Shown one piece after another: positions 47,988 to 57,618 of a stretch of 64,000 bases of DNA. The position numbers and the translations under genes were made by a program. Source of the stretch: Microcoleus sp. AS-A8 (GTDB lineage: Bacteria > Cyanobacteriota > Cyanobacteriia > Cyanobacteriales > Coleofasciculaceae); NCBI GenBank assembly GCA_039962225.1, contig JAMPKV010000003.1, positions 248,001 through 312,000 of the forward strand, in the 5' to 3' direction. A model generated the notes under the pieces. That model was given only the letters and a program-made list of their open reading frames with translations, did no database searches and had not been told where the DNA came from. Positions within the stretch are counted from its first letter, which is position 1. Every line of letters begins with the position of its first letter.

Positions 47988-49361
47988 ATGAATATTGAAG
48001 ACCAGGAACTGATACTCGGCCCTGAAGATTACAGTCTGTTGACTGACCTTTACCAGCTCACGATGGCAGCTTGCTATACGGGCGAAGGTCTTTTTGCTCG
48101 ACCCGCCTCCTTTGAGCTATTTGTGCGGCAGTTACCCAAGGGATTTGGCTATCTGATTGCCATGGGGCTAGCACAGGCGCTGGCATACCTGGAAAAGTTT
48201 CGTTTCACTAAAAACCAGTTGGAGGCTTTACAAGCCACAGGCATTTTTGCGGAAGCTCCGGAACAATTCTGGTCAATCCTGGCGGAGGGGCGGTTTACAG
48301 GCGATATCTGGGCGGTACCAGAGGGAACAGCCATTTTTGCGTCGGAGCCATTGTTGCGGGTGGATGCCCCCCTGTGGCAGGCGCAGATTGTGGAAACATA
48401 TCTGTTGAATACGATTAACTATCAGACTTTAGTGGCGACACGAGCCGCACGGATGCGAGATGTGGCAGGGCCTGAGGCGAAGTTACTGGAGTTTGGGACG
48501 AGGCGGGCGTTTAGCCCTCAAGGTTCTATATGGGCAGCGCGGGCGGCAATGGCGGCGGGGTTGGATGCAACCTCAAATGTGCTGGCGGCGCTGAAGTTAG
48601 GGCGCAAGCCAAGCGGGACAATGGCTCATGCCTTGGTGATGGCGATCGCAGCCATAGAAGGCAGTGAGCAGGATGCTTTTAGTGCGTTCTATCGCTACTT
48701 TCCCAATGCGGCCTTGTTAATCGATACCTACGATACGATCACCGCGGCAGAGAATTTGGCACAACGGGAAAAAGCTGGCGAAATCCAAGTGGCGGGTGTG
48801 CGCTTGGATTCTGGGGATTTAGTGACTTTGTCCCAAAAAGTGCGATCGCTTCTTCCTAATGCGACAATCTTTGCCAGTGGTGATTTGGATGAGTATGAAA
48901 TTGCCAGACTCAAACAAGAAGGAGCTTGCATCGATGGCTATGGACTGGGAACGCGACTGGTTACCGGAACGCCCGTGAATGGAATCTATAAGCTGGTCGA
49001 AATTGATGGCATTGCCACGATGAAGGAAACAATTAACAAAGCCACTTATCCGGGACGCAAGCAAATCTATCGCCAAATTGTCAATGGGAAGCTCATCCAA
49101 GACCGATTAGCACTCTTCTGGGAAGCCCCTCAGCCCAATGAGCAGCCTTTGTTGCAATTGGTGATGAAACAAGGTCAACGGGTACAGCCACCGGAACCTT
49201 TAACAGAAATTTCCCAGCGCACAGCGGCCTCTGTGGCAACACTTTCTACCTCAATCCGCCAACTTAATGACCCAACTCCCCTCGCCGTACAAATCTCTGA
49301 TCATCTTTTGCAGCTAACTCAAGCGACTCAGCACAGACAGATTAGCCAGTTAACACGTTAG
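47988..49361 (+). CDS. pncB: Nicotinate phosphoribosyltransferase
   Basis: Makes nicotinate mononucleotide from nicotinate and PRPP in the Preiss-Handler salvage route. Motifs: LLTDLYQLTMAACYTGEG, LLEFGTRRAFSPQGSIWAAR, GTMAHALVMAI, AGVRLDSGDLVTLS and IFASGDLDEYEI. Length 457 aa is normal. First gene of a run with nadD (51 bp later) and an NrtR-type gene, so the operon covers two successive steps and their control. Confidence 0.95.
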   Translation: MNIEDQELILGPEDYSLLTDLYQLTMAACYTGEGLFARPASFELFVRQLPKGFGYLIAMGLAQALAYLEKFRFTKNQLEALQATGIFAEAPEQFWSILAEGRFTGDIWAVPEGTAIFASEPLLRVDAPLWQAQIVETYLLNTINYQTLVATRAARMRDVAGPEAKLLEFGTRRAFSPQGSIWAARAAMAAGLDATSNVLAALKLGRKPSGTMAHALVMAIAAIEGSEQDAFSAFYRYFPNAALLIDTYDTITAAENLAQREKAGEIQVAGVRLDSGDLVTLSQKVRSLLPNATIFASGDLDEYEIARLKQEGACIDGYGLGTRLVTGTPVNGIYKLVEIDGIATMKETINKATYPGRKQIYRQIVNGKLIQDRLALFWEAPQPNEQPLLQLVMKQGQRVQPPEPLTEISQRTAASVATLSTSIRQLNDPTPLAVQISDHLLQLTQATQHRQISQLTR

Positions 49362-49412
49362 CAAGTTAGCACCTTATCTTTCCCACTCCAACTTTCAACC
49401 TTCAACCTTTTT

Positions 49413-50003
49413 ATGGTTAACATTGCTTTGTTTGGCACCAGTGCCGATCCACCCACTGCCGCTCATCAAGCCATTATTAACTGGCTATCTGATCACTACG
49501 ACTATGTAGCCGTTTGGGCATCGGATAATCCCTTTAAGTCTCATCAGACACCGTTACAACATCGATCGCAGATGCTGCGGTTACTGATTGAGGGGATTGA
49601 ACCGCCTCGACGCAATGTGACGCTACACCAAGCCTTAAGCAGTCCCAGAACGGTGGAAACGCTGGAAAAAGCCAGAGAACACTGGGGAGTTCAAGTCGGC
49701 TTTACCCTCGTGATTGGTGCTGACTTAATTAGCCAGATGCCGCGTTGGTATCAAATTGATCAATTGTTAAAACAAGTGGAATTGCTTGTAGTACCACGTC
49801 CGGGTTATGAAATAGACGAGGTGGGTTTAGAGGAGTTGAGGCAACTTGGAGCCAAAGTGGCGATCGCAGACCTGAAAGCACCCGCCGTTTCCTCCACAGC
49901 GTATCGTGAGAATGGAGATACACAAGCTGTGACACCTCCCGTTGAGGACTATATTCATCGAGAACAATTGTACACATGCCAGGACGCGGCACCCAGAAGC
50001 TAA
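49413..50003 (+). CDS. nadD: Nicotinate-nucleotide adenylyltransferase
   Basis: Adenylates NaMN to NaAD. Nucleotidyltransferase start IALFGTSADPPTAAHQAII (the GTSADPPT-xxH form of GGSFDPxHxGH common in cyanobacteria), then ASDNPFKSHQTPLQHRSQML and the C-terminal APAVSSTAYRENGD (the ISSTxxR-type motif). 196 aa. Its last 28 bp overlap the start of the next gene. Confidence 0.92.
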   Translation: MVNIALFGTSADPPTAAHQAIINWLSDHYDYVAVWASDNPFKSHQTPLQHRSQMLRLLIEGIEPPRRNVTLHQALSSPRTVETLEKAREHWGVQVGFTLVIGADLISQMPRWYQIDQLLKQVELLVVPRPGYEIDEVGLEELRQLGAKVAIADLKAPAVSSTAYRENGDTQAVTPPVEDYIHREQLYTCQDAAPRS

Positions 50004-50710
50004 ATAAAAAAGCACTAGCTGACTTTAAAGTTGGAGTTGATAATGTAATTTTTTCTGTTGATACTCAGCAAAATCGCCTACTTGTGCTGTTGGTGATGCG
50101 CCAAGATGAGCCATTCTTAGGGCAGTGGAGTTTGCCAGGGACATTAGTCCGCAAAGGAGAATCGTTAGAAAATGCCGCTCATCGAATTCTGGCAGAGAAA
50201 ATACGGGTAAATAATTTGTACTTGGAGCAACTCTACACCTTTGGAGGGCCAAGTCGTGACCCGCGAGAATCACCTTCTAGCTTTGGTGTTCGATACCTAT
50301 CCGTCAGTTACTTTGCACTAGTCCGGTTTGAAGAAGCCGAATTAATTGCGGATGGCGTCAGCGGAATTGCTTGGTATCCCATTAAGCAGGTGCCGAAACT
50401 TGCCTTTGACCATAATGAAATTCTGGAGTATGGTTATCGCCGTTTACGCAATAAGTTGGAGTATAGTCCGGTGGCTTTTGATGTGTTGCCGGAAGTGTTT
50501 ACTTTAAGCGACCTTTATCAGCTTTATACAACGATTTTGGGGGAGAACTTTGCAGATTATTCTAATTTTCGCGCTCGTCTTTTAAAGCTGGGTTTTTTGT
50601 CGGATACGGGTCTTAAGGTATCGCGGGGAGCTGGGCGTCCAGCGAGTTTGTATCGTTTTGATGCAGAAGCGTTTGCACCGTTGAAGGATAAACCATTGGT
50701 GTTTATTTAA
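49976..50710 (+). CDS. nrtR: NrtR-family regulator (Nudix domain plus winged helix)
   Basis: An N-terminal Nudix fold (VDNVIFSVDTQQNRLLVLLV; GQWSLPGTLVRKGESLENAA) whose Nudix box reads E-x7-RILAEK instead of REUxEE, so hydrolysis is probably lost, as in NrtR regulators that bind ADP-ribose. A winged helix follows from ~residue 160 (FTLSDLYQLYTTILGENFAD; SNFRARLLKLGFL; GAGRPASLYRFD). Overlap with nadD by 28 bp and position in the salvage operon support NrtR. The ATG at 49976 is the only good start. It probably represses its own operon. Confidence 0.88.
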   Translation: MPGRGTQKLNKKALADFKVGVDNVIFSVDTQQNRLLVLLVMRQDEPFLGQWSLPGTLVRKGESLENAAHRILAEKIRVNNLYLEQLYTFGGPSRDPRESPSSFGVRYLSVSYFALVRFEEAELIADGVSGIAWYPIKQVPKLAFDHNEILEYGYRRLRNKLEYSPVAFDVLPEVFTLSDLYQLYTTILGENFADYSNFRARLLKLGFLSDTGLKVSRGAGRPASLYRFDAEAFAPLKDKPLVFI

Positions 50711-50886
50711 GTGAATGTCAGGAGACTTTGAGACTGTTTCTAAAGTAATGTAACTGGCTACATCGACTCCTTTTGGATAGATCGAAGGAGAGGAGTTCTC
50801 TTCAAGTGGAACAAACTACTCTAAAATGAGGTCATTTTAAAATCTCAGTAATATCTTCCCTCAGAGAGTAGACAGGGTTACGTCGA

Positions 50887-52287
50887 ATGCCACTACGTTT
50901 ATTGAGCAAGCTGTCGCTGTTTCTAGTTATCCTCACCTTTCCTTACTTTCTGCCTTCTTCTCCCAAAGCTATTCGGTGTACGTTTTTGGCTTGGAATGCC
51001 CAAGCGAGTGATTTTGGACGGGATGGTCGAAATGGCTCTGATGGGCAAACTGGACGACGGGGACGAGATGGGCAAAGTCAAACTATTTTTGCTAACGGTT
51101 CTCCGGTGAATTTAGATTTGTCCGGGGAAGATGGCTCCGATGGAGATGATGGCAGAGAGGGAGACGATGCCGACTGTGGTAGGCAGCCGCGAGATGTGGA
51201 CCGTAACCTGCGTGCGGCTGATGGAGGTAAGGGTGGCAATGGGGGTAATGGTGGGGATGGGGGTAATGGCGGTTCGTTGACAGTTTATTACACCAATCCC
51301 GCCGACTTAAAACAAATCTTTGTGCGGGCTACAGGGGGTAGAGGAGCGCGAGGAGGTCGAAGGGCTGAGGGGGGTAGGGGTTGCAATTGTCGCGATCGCA
51401 ACTGGGAAATCCAAAGCTGTAAGGGGACTCCAGGGAGTCCTGACTATAGTTGCAAAACTCGTAAGTTCTCTTGCGAGGATGGCAATGATGGCAGCGATGG
51501 TAGCGATGGTAGGGATGGGAGTGATGGAGCTTTGGGTAGCGTCACGTTGATTCAGCGTAGTGAGGCGCTGCCGCCAGACAACCCAACAGCAACGGTGGAA
51601 ATGGCTCAACTCAAAGACCAGATTTTTGCACTGTCTAAAAATATATTCCAAACTCGCAATGGTGCAGCGTCTGTTTTAGCACCGGGTTCGGTGATGGCGG
51701 ATCAATACCTGGAGTTTGTAGAACGTGCGGAAAGTTCATTTCAGGTGGTATGGAATGCCACGCGACCGATTTCTGATTTTGCCGGGGAACAGGTAAAGGT
51801 GAGTCTGGAAGATGACAAACAGGTCAAGGTTTCTTTCCCGGAAGAGGTTTGGGTGGATGGTACAACCTCCCAACAAGGTGGAACGACTCAGTTTGTTGCC
51901 ACTAATGTCATCCTCAAAAAAGAAGCCACTCAGCTCAAACGAGCCGATTTTTCCGGGAGTGGGACTGACCTCAATTTTGCTGTGATCGACGCCGCCGGAA
52001 AGTCCGAGCTGATTGCAACTCAGTTTCGGATCAAGTATAAAGTATCAGAATCGGGCGATCGCTTTCGTGAGCGCTTTGATTATCGCACCCGCTATGAAGG
52101 CGATATTCCAGCCGAATTGGTTACTCGTAGCAATAATCGCTTCGTTCTCAATCTAGGCAAATTGCCGATCGCCCCGCAGTATCTCAAATCGGGATTACCC
52201 GTGGAAATTGAGTTAGTGGCAACCCGCTCTTTTGCCGGACGTTCTGCGGAGCAAAAAATTGAATGGCGGGGAGAAATTCGGCGCTGA
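50887..52287 (+). CDS. Secreted collagen-like Gly/Asp-rich protein, 466 aa
   Basis: A signal peptide (LLSKLSLFLVILTFPYFLP ... NAQA) is followed by a Gly-x-x low-complexity part in three blocks: GRDGRNGSDGQTGRRGRDG, then SGEDGSDGDDGREGDDADCG, then GGKGGNGGNGGDGGNGGS. A Cys-rich insert (CNCRDRNWEIQSC; DYSCKTRKFSC) interrupts it and a third block DGNDGSDGSDGRDGSDG follows. The C-terminal ~250 residues are an all-beta region without repeats. The Gly-x-y runs rich in Asp could form a collagen-like or Ca2+-binding stalk; no family name is certain. Confidence 0.8.
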   Translation: MPLRLLSKLSLFLVILTFPYFLPSSPKAIRCTFLAWNAQASDFGRDGRNGSDGQTGRRGRDGQSQTIFANGSPVNLDLSGEDGSDGDDGREGDDADCGRQPRDVDRNLRAADGGKGGNGGNGGDGGNGGSLTVYYTNPADLKQIFVRATGGRGARGGRRAEGGRGCNCRDRNWEIQSCKGTPGSPDYSCKTRKFSCEDGNDGSDGSDGRDGSDGALGSVTLIQRSEALPPDNPTATVEMAQLKDQIFALSKNIFQTRNGAASVLAPGSVMADQYLEFVERAESSFQVVWNATRPISDFAGEQVKVSLEDDKQVKVSFPEEVWVDGTTSQQGGTTQFVATNVILKKEATQLKRADFSGSGTDLNFAVIDAAGKSELIATQFRIKYKVSESGDRFRERFDYRTRYEGDIPAELVTRSNNRFVLNLGKLPIAPQYLKSGLPVEIELVATRSFAGRSAEQKIEWRGEIRR

Positions 52288-52498
52288 GACGTTGCCGGAT
52301 GAGGATGCGATCGCTTGTAAAGATAAGGGGGAAGGTTCTCCGATTGGAGTTGTTAAATCTTGATTGAGTAGAGCGAACCAGACAGTCCGCGCAGTGTCGA
52401 AGCCTATACTACAGAGCAGCTCTCACCAATAACGGTTGATTGCTATACTAGCTGGGCTGAGATGCTCATTTTTAGACGAGGTTAAGGAGTTTATACTA

Positions 52499-54208
52499 AT
52501 GCCACCTCATGAGCAAACCGCTGCGGACGGTAATACAGAAAGTCACAATGTTGTAACGGCTCAGCCCTTGAGGGATTTCCCCGTCCTAAAATTCCCCTTA
52601 TTATGGAAACCTAAAACTAGTACTTGGCGCATTCACCAAAAAATTGGTTACGGCTATTTTTTAGCTATTGGAATTGGTTTTTTTGGCTCACTGAGCGGGA
52701 TGCTCGTCGCGGACTATTTCCAGGGACAAGGCGTAGAGCAACTTGCTGATGCTCATGTGCAATCCAAGCTTTTGGGTGATTTCAAGGATACTGCCATAAC
52801 AGCGCAATTGCAGTCTTCACGTATGGCTTGTCTCCTTCAAGATTCAAGACGGCTGCAAATCGAAAAAGTACAATTTCATCACAGTGTTGCTAGGGCAAAG
52901 AATCTACGGGAACAAATTAAACGATATATAGAGAGTAACCCCGCTTGGTTAGCCACAGACCCCAGGACTTTACAGGCTTTATTACAGGCTTACACAACGA
53001 GCTTAGACTCCTATGCTCAAGCCACGGAGTCCCGCTTGCAGCAACTTGATCCATCGTTATTGACACCAGAGAAGATTGAATCAGTACACCAGCAGTTGGA
53101 GCAGATTTTGGTTGGGGAGGAAGCGAAGAGCCTCGAGCGCCACTATGCTCAATTGAGCCATATTCTGGAGATTGCTCATCATCAGGAGCGACAAGGGGAA
53201 GTCGCCCTAGAGGATGCACAAGGAGTGGAAAAACTGATTATTGTGCTGAGTATGCTGACATCCGTGGCGATCGCGGTGATTGTAGGACTCCGTACTAGTC
53301 GTGCGATCGCCCAACCGGTTGTCACCGTTACTCAAGTGGCTCAGCAGGTAGCAAAAGACTCTAACTTTAAGTTGCGCGTTCCGGTCATGACCAAAGATGA
53401 AATTGGGTCATTAGCAACCTCTCTGAATTATCTCATTGAGCGAGTATCTGAGCGCACCCAAGAACTGCAACAGGCTAAAGAAGTCGCTGAAGCGGCAAAC
53501 CTTTCCAAGAGCCAGTTTCTAGCCAACATGAGCCACGAGCTTCGCACGCCGTTAAATGCGATCATTGGCTTGAGCCAACTTCTCCAACAAGACGCCCAGG
53601 ACTTAGGTTTATATGAACAAGATTTTATCAATGACCTGCAATCAATAAATTCTGCGGGTCAGCATTTGCTGGAACTGATCAGCCACATCCTCGACTTGTC
53701 CAAGATTGAAGCGGGGAAAATGGCACTCTACCCGGAGACGTTTGATCTTAAAGAGCTAATTGATGATGTTGCCATCACAGTCAAGCCGTTGATGGCAAAG
53801 AATGAAAATCTATTAGAAGTTCATTCTCAGGAGTCGCTGGGTACCCTGCACGCCGATCAGACAAAAGTACGACAAGTTTTATTCAACCTACTTTCCAACG
53901 CCGCTAAGTTTACGACACAAGGTCGGGTGACGCTCACGGTTACCCGTGAGCAAGTCGGCAGCAGTGAATGGGTTTATTTTCGCGTCTGTGACACAGGCAT
54001 TGGCATATCTGAGGAGCAGCAGGAACGCTTATTCCAAGCGTTTACTCAAGGAGATGCCTCGACCACACGTAAGTATGGGGGTAGTGGACTGGGGTTGGCC
54101 ATTAGCCGTCACTTTTGCCAGATGATGGGCGGTGAGATTGGTGTAGCAAGTCAGGTGGGGCAAGGGTCTACGTTTACCGTCCGCTTACCCGTCGGCTTTG
54201 TGAATTAG
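52499..54208 (+). CDS. Membrane sensor histidine kinase with HAMP domain
   Basis: 569 aa from ATG 52499, chosen because AAGGAG lies 10 bp upstream; a TTG at 52436 is unlikely. TM1 at ~51-71 ([20 protein letters not shown]), an extracytoplasmic helical sensor of ~170 residues, TM2 at ~244-266 ([19 protein letters not shown]), HAMP, coiled linker, HisKA with phospho-His in [15 protein letters not shown] (about 343), and HATPase with [13 protein letters not shown] and [19 protein letters not shown]. The helical sensor resembles four-helix MCP-like ligand domains. No receiver gene is adjacent. Confidence 0.92.
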   Translation: MPPHEQTAADGNTESHNVVTAQPLRDFPVLKFPLLWKPKTSTWRIHQKIGYGYFLAIGIGFFGSLSGMLVADYFQGQGVEQLADAHVQSKLLGDFKDTAITAQLQSSRMACLLQDSRRLQIEKVQFHHSVARAKNLREQIKRYIESNPAWLATDPRTLQALLQAYTTSLDSYAQATESRLQQLDPSLLTPEKIESVHQQLEQILVGEEAKSLERHYAQLSHILEIAHHQERQGEVALEDAQGVEKLIIVLSMLTSVAIAVIVGLRTSRAIAQPVVTVTQVAQQVAKDSNFKLRVPVMTKDEIGSLATSLNYLIERVSERTQELQQAKEVAEAANLSKSQFLANMSHELRTPLNAIIGLSQLLQQDAQDLGLYEQDFINDLQSINSAGQHLLELISHILDLSKIEAGKMALYPETFDLKELIDDVAITVKPLMAKNENLLEVHSQESLGTLHADQTKVRQVLFNLLSNAAKFTTQGRVTLTVTREQVGSSEWVYFRVCDTGIGISEEQQERLFQAFTQGDASTTRKYGGSGLGLAISRHFCQMMGGEIGVASQVGQGSTFTVRLPVGFVN

Positions 54209-54214
54209 CGATCG

Positions 54215-54922
54215 CTAATGATGCTGGTTCTCATCCAGGATTGTCCCATCGAGAATGGCCTGCTCCAAGTTGGCACCGCTCAGGTTCGCCTCGTTTAGGT
54301 TCGCCTCGCTTAAGTTCGCGTGGGTCAAGTCTGCCTCAACCAGCTCAGCTCCACTTAGATTGGTTTCATCCAGGTTGGCTCCCCGCAGGTTAGCCTCACT
54401 CAGGTTAGCCTCACTCAGGTTCGCTTGGCTCAGATTAGCCACAACTAAATCGGCTTGGCTGAGATTGGCTCCATCCAAAACAGTTCCATCTAGAACGGCT
54501 CCATCTAGGATGGCTCCACTCAAATTAGCTCCACTTAAATCTGCATTCGTTAAATTGGCTCCATTGAGATCCGCATGAGTGAGGCTGGCTCGACTCAGAG
54601 TTGCCTTATCTAGGTCTGCCGCTTCCAGAAGTGCTCCGTCTAGCATGGCTTCGCTTAGGTCAGCTTCAATCAGGTTGGCTTCACTTAAGGAGGCTCCATG
54701 CAAGTGTATGCCTCGCATCTTCGCTTGATTCAAGTTGGATTGACTCAGGTCGGTTCGACTCAGGTCGGAAGCCGTTAAGTTAACGCCACTTAAGTTCGCT
54801 GAACGCAAATTGATTCCCTGTAAGATTTTCCCACTTAAATCCACCCCACTTAAGTTCACTTCCTGAAAATCCCGCTCTCCAGCAGCATACCGCGTCAACA
54901 ATTCATCAGCATTCATCCGCAT
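54215..54922 (-). CDS. Pentapeptide repeat protein, 235 aa
   Basis: After a head DELLTRYAAGERDFQEVNL, nearly the whole chain is A(D/N)LXX repeats, about 42 in number, with a short closing tail DGTILDENQHH. The head is shared with the 110-aa protein at 19394. Near-repeated units (DGAVLDGTVLDGANL; SQANLSEANLSEANLRGANL) suggest recent internal expansion. Ends 6 bp from the end of the kinase gene, convergent. Confidence 0.9.
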   Translation of the reverse strand: MRMNADELLTRYAAGERDFQEVNLSGVDLSGKILQGINLRSANLSGVNLTASDLSRTDLSQSNLNQAKMRGIHLHGASLSEANLIEADLSEAMLDGALLEAADLDKATLSRASLTHADLNGANLTNADLSGANLSGAILDGAVLDGTVLDGANLSQADLVVANLSQANLSEANLSEANLRGANLDETNLSGAELVEADLTHANLSEANLNEANLSGANLEQAILDGTILDENQHH

Positions 54923-55557
54923 GACCTCTCTCTAGCTCACTTGGGTTGGGAGCTTGCACTAAACTACTCTCTATCTTGGTCGGCAAACCTTTGAACCGTC
55001 AGAACCAAGCGAGGTATCTGTAGCCAGGAATGAACCGTTGGCTTTTTCTGTCTTTGGGTAGAGATAGAGAACTCAATTAGGTGTATTTCAATTTTAAATC
55101 GCTCAATTTATTAAATTCTCGGTTTTTCTTTCCAGAGCAAATCTTTAACTATCTATGTATCGATGATTTAGATTTAATCTATGAATTTTTGTTTCACAAC
55201 GAGAACAAACACTTTCTTTCCTTGGCTCAACTATTCATCTTTTTTTATGTATTTGGCTTTTTCTTTAGCAGACTAAGTGCTGAAAAACCATATGTTTTTC
55301 TCTTTGAAACATAAACTCAAACACATACATAGATAAAAATCAATAGTTATTATTACTCTTTACCTATATAAGCCGACTGTAGGGCCACCATTATCGAATT
55401 ATTTAATTGAATCCTTCTTTTTTGGCTCCTCAACTAGTATACTCAGTACTAAAGCTTAAAGAAAACTTAATTTTCTCCATTCGTAAGTCCTAGTCAGAAC
55501 AGGGCTGGCTCAGTCTTGCTTTCACTGGCTTGAGAATTTCTCCATCCAAAAAAGGTA
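54923..55557. other. Upstream region of the CO2-uptake operon, 635 bp
   Basis: Unusually A/T-rich from 55081 on. It should contain the ndhF3 promoter and its LysR-type (NdhR/CcmR) operator. TCAAT-containing stretches occur at ~55090-55112 and ~55338, but I see no clean TCAATG-N10-ATCAAT match. A 77-codon frame inside (55081-55314) looks fortuitous. Confidence 0.45.
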
Positions 55558-57429
55558 ATGCCGATGGCTCAATGGTTATTGGAAACGGCTTGGTTAATAC
55601 CTTGCTATGCGTTGATTGGTTCAATTTTAGCGATACCTTGGTCTCCTGGGATTATTCGTCGCACAGGCTCAAGGCCCGCGGGTTACATCAATGCATTAAT
55701 GACCCTCGTCGCGTTCTTACACGCTTTAATGGCTTTACCAGCGACTTGGAATCAACCCGCACGAGAAGTACTCATTCCTTGGCTTCAAGTTGTCGATCTC
55801 GATTTGACCATTCCATTGGAATTATCTTCGATTACCATTGGCGCAATCCTTGTGATCACAGGCATAAACCTGCTGTCACAAATCTACGCGATTGGTTACA
55901 TGGAGATGGATTGGGGTTGGGCACGCTTCTATTCACTCCTGGCATTATTTGAAGCTGGGATGTGTGCGCTTGCCTTGTGCAACTCCTTGTTTTTCAGCTA
56001 CATTATTCTGGAAATCCTCACCCTGGGAACTTACCTCTTAGTTGGATTTTGGTTCAATCAGTCTTTGGTGGTTACGGGTGCTAGAGATGCGTTCTTAACC
56101 AAACGGGTGGGCGATTTGTTTCTCTTGATGGGGGTGATTGCTATCTATCCCCTGGCAGGAACCTGGAAGTTTACAGAACTCGCCGAATGGGCAAGTACGG
56201 CGCACATCGATCCAACAGTTGCAGCGTTGCTAGGTTTAGCCTTAATCGCGGGACCGATGGGCAAATGCGCTCAATTTCCGCTCCATCTGTGGCTCGATTT
56301 AGCAATGGAAGGCCCGGTTCCCAGCACGATTTTACGAAACGCTGTGGTTGTTTGTACGGGTGCTTGGGTGCTAATAAAAGTACAACCCGTGATCGCGCTT
56401 TCTCCCTTGGCTACCTCAGTCACATTGTTGATTGGTGCTGTGACAGCATTGGGCGGTACGATGGTTGCGATCGCGCAAATTGACATCAAACGCACACTGT
56501 CCTATCTGGTAAGCGCTTACATGGGTTTGGTGTTTATCGCCGTCGCCACCGGTCAAACCCAAACTGCCCTAACGTTAATGTTGACCTACGCCGTATCAAT
56601 GGCACTGCTGGTCATGAGCGTTGGTGCTATTGTCTGGAACACCATCACCCAAGACGTGACTCAGTTAGGGGGTCTGTGGGGTAAAAGACCTGCTTCGGCT
56701 TTCGCCTATATCGTCGGCGCGGCTGGCTTGGTCGCAATACCTCCCCTCGGTGGTTTCTGGGCTTTATTGCAATTAGGCGACCATCTTTCTAACACTTACC
56801 CCTGGTTGTTTGGACTATTGCTACTGGTCAATGGTCTAGCGACCTTTAGCGTAACCCGCGTGTTCGGCTTAGTGTTTGGTGGCAAACCCACGCAAATGAG
56901 CGAGCGAGCGCCCGAAGTCCACTGGCCGATGATTTTACCTATGATGCTCTTAATGGGCTTCACCCTCCATGTCCCGCTCATCCTCCTGCAATGGCAACTT
57001 ATCCCAGACTGGTCAACTCTCAATACAACCGTTGCTGGCTTGCTAGTTTTGTCTAGTGCAGTGGGTTGCACTGTTGGGTCATTCATTTATCTCAACAACG
57101 GCTTTGCCAAACCCGTGCGCTTTGGCAGCAAATCCCTGCAAGACTTCTTTGCTTACGATTTTTACACCGAAAAGCTTTACCGCATAACCATTGTGTTTGT
57201 AGTTCATCAAGTCTCTAGAGCTATTTCTTGGGCTGACCGCTATATCGTTGACGGCGCGGTCAATTTAGTAGGGATATTAACCGTTTTCAGCGGACAGAGT
57301 TTAAAGTACAACGTTTCCGGTCAGACCCAGTTTTATGCCCTAACGATTCTATTGGGAATAGTGTTGTTTGGAATTGTCGTAAGCTGGCCCTTGTTGGCTC
57401 GTCTTTCGCTGATAGTTAATGCTTTTTGA
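55558..57429 (+). CDS. ndhF3: NDH-1 subunit F3 (high-affinity CO2 uptake)
   Basis: Antiporter-like NuoL/NdhF subunit of the inducible NDH-1MS complex. About 16 hydrophobic spans; core motifs LLVGFWFNQSLVVTGARDAF, LTKRVGDLFLLMGVIAIYPL, GKCAQFPLHLWLDLAMEGPV and QIDIKRTLSYLVSAYMGLVF. The N-terminal MAQWLLETAWLIPCYALIGS and the missing long C-terminal extension mark the F3 rather than the F1 type. An ATG two codons downstream (55564) is a slightly better fit to AAAGGT spacing. It heads the run with a carbonic anhydrase, ndhD3 and cupA. Confidence 0.93.
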   Translation: MPMAQWLLETAWLIPCYALIGSILAIPWSPGIIRRTGSRPAGYINALMTLVAFLHALMALPATWNQPAREVLIPWLQVVDLDLTIPLELSSITIGAILVITGINLLSQIYAIGYMEMDWGWARFYSLLALFEAGMCALALCNSLFFSYIILEILTLGTYLLVGFWFNQSLVVTGARDAFLTKRVGDLFLLMGVIAIYPLAGTWKFTELAEWASTAHIDPTVAALLGLALIAGPMGKCAQFPLHLWLDLAMEGPVPSTILRNAVVVCTGAWVLIKVQPVIALSPLATSVTLLIGAVTALGGTMVAIAQIDIKRTLSYLVSAYMGLVFIAVATGQTQTALTLMLTYAVSMALLVMSVGAIVWNTITQDVTQLGGLWGKRPASAFAYIVGAAGLVAIPPLGGFWALLQLGDHLSNTYPWLFGLLLLVNGLATFSVTRVFGLVFGGKPTQMSERAPEVHWPMILPMMLLMGFTLHVPLILLQWQLIPDWSTLNTTVAGLLVLSSAVGCTVGSFIYLNNGFAKPVRFGSKSLQDFFAYDFYTEKLYRITIVFVVHQVSRAISWADRYIVDGAVNLVGILTVFSGQSLKYNVSGQTQFYALTILLGIVLFGIVVSWPLLARLSLIVNAF

Positions 57430-57618
57430 AACTTATCAGTAGTAAGTTAGCGCATTAACTGTAAGCTGTATTAACAAGGTACCAACAAGCGCGAAACATA
57501 TTGCTTACAGCACGTAAGAGTGCAGTATACCTTAAGTCGTTTCTTGTGCGGTTTTAAACCACACATATTAAGTCACTTGTCCGTATTCTCTAAAATGTTG
57601 AAAGGAAGAACAGATTCA

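Noticed and set aside
55081-55314. 77-codon frame rich in Phe and Leu upstream of ndhF3
   Set aside because: Starts with GTG in very A/T-rich DNA and has the composition expected of translated T-rich leader.
54923-55557. NdhR/CcmR operator upstream of ndhF3
   Set aside because: Expected from the known regulon, but no clear full half-site pair was found by eye.
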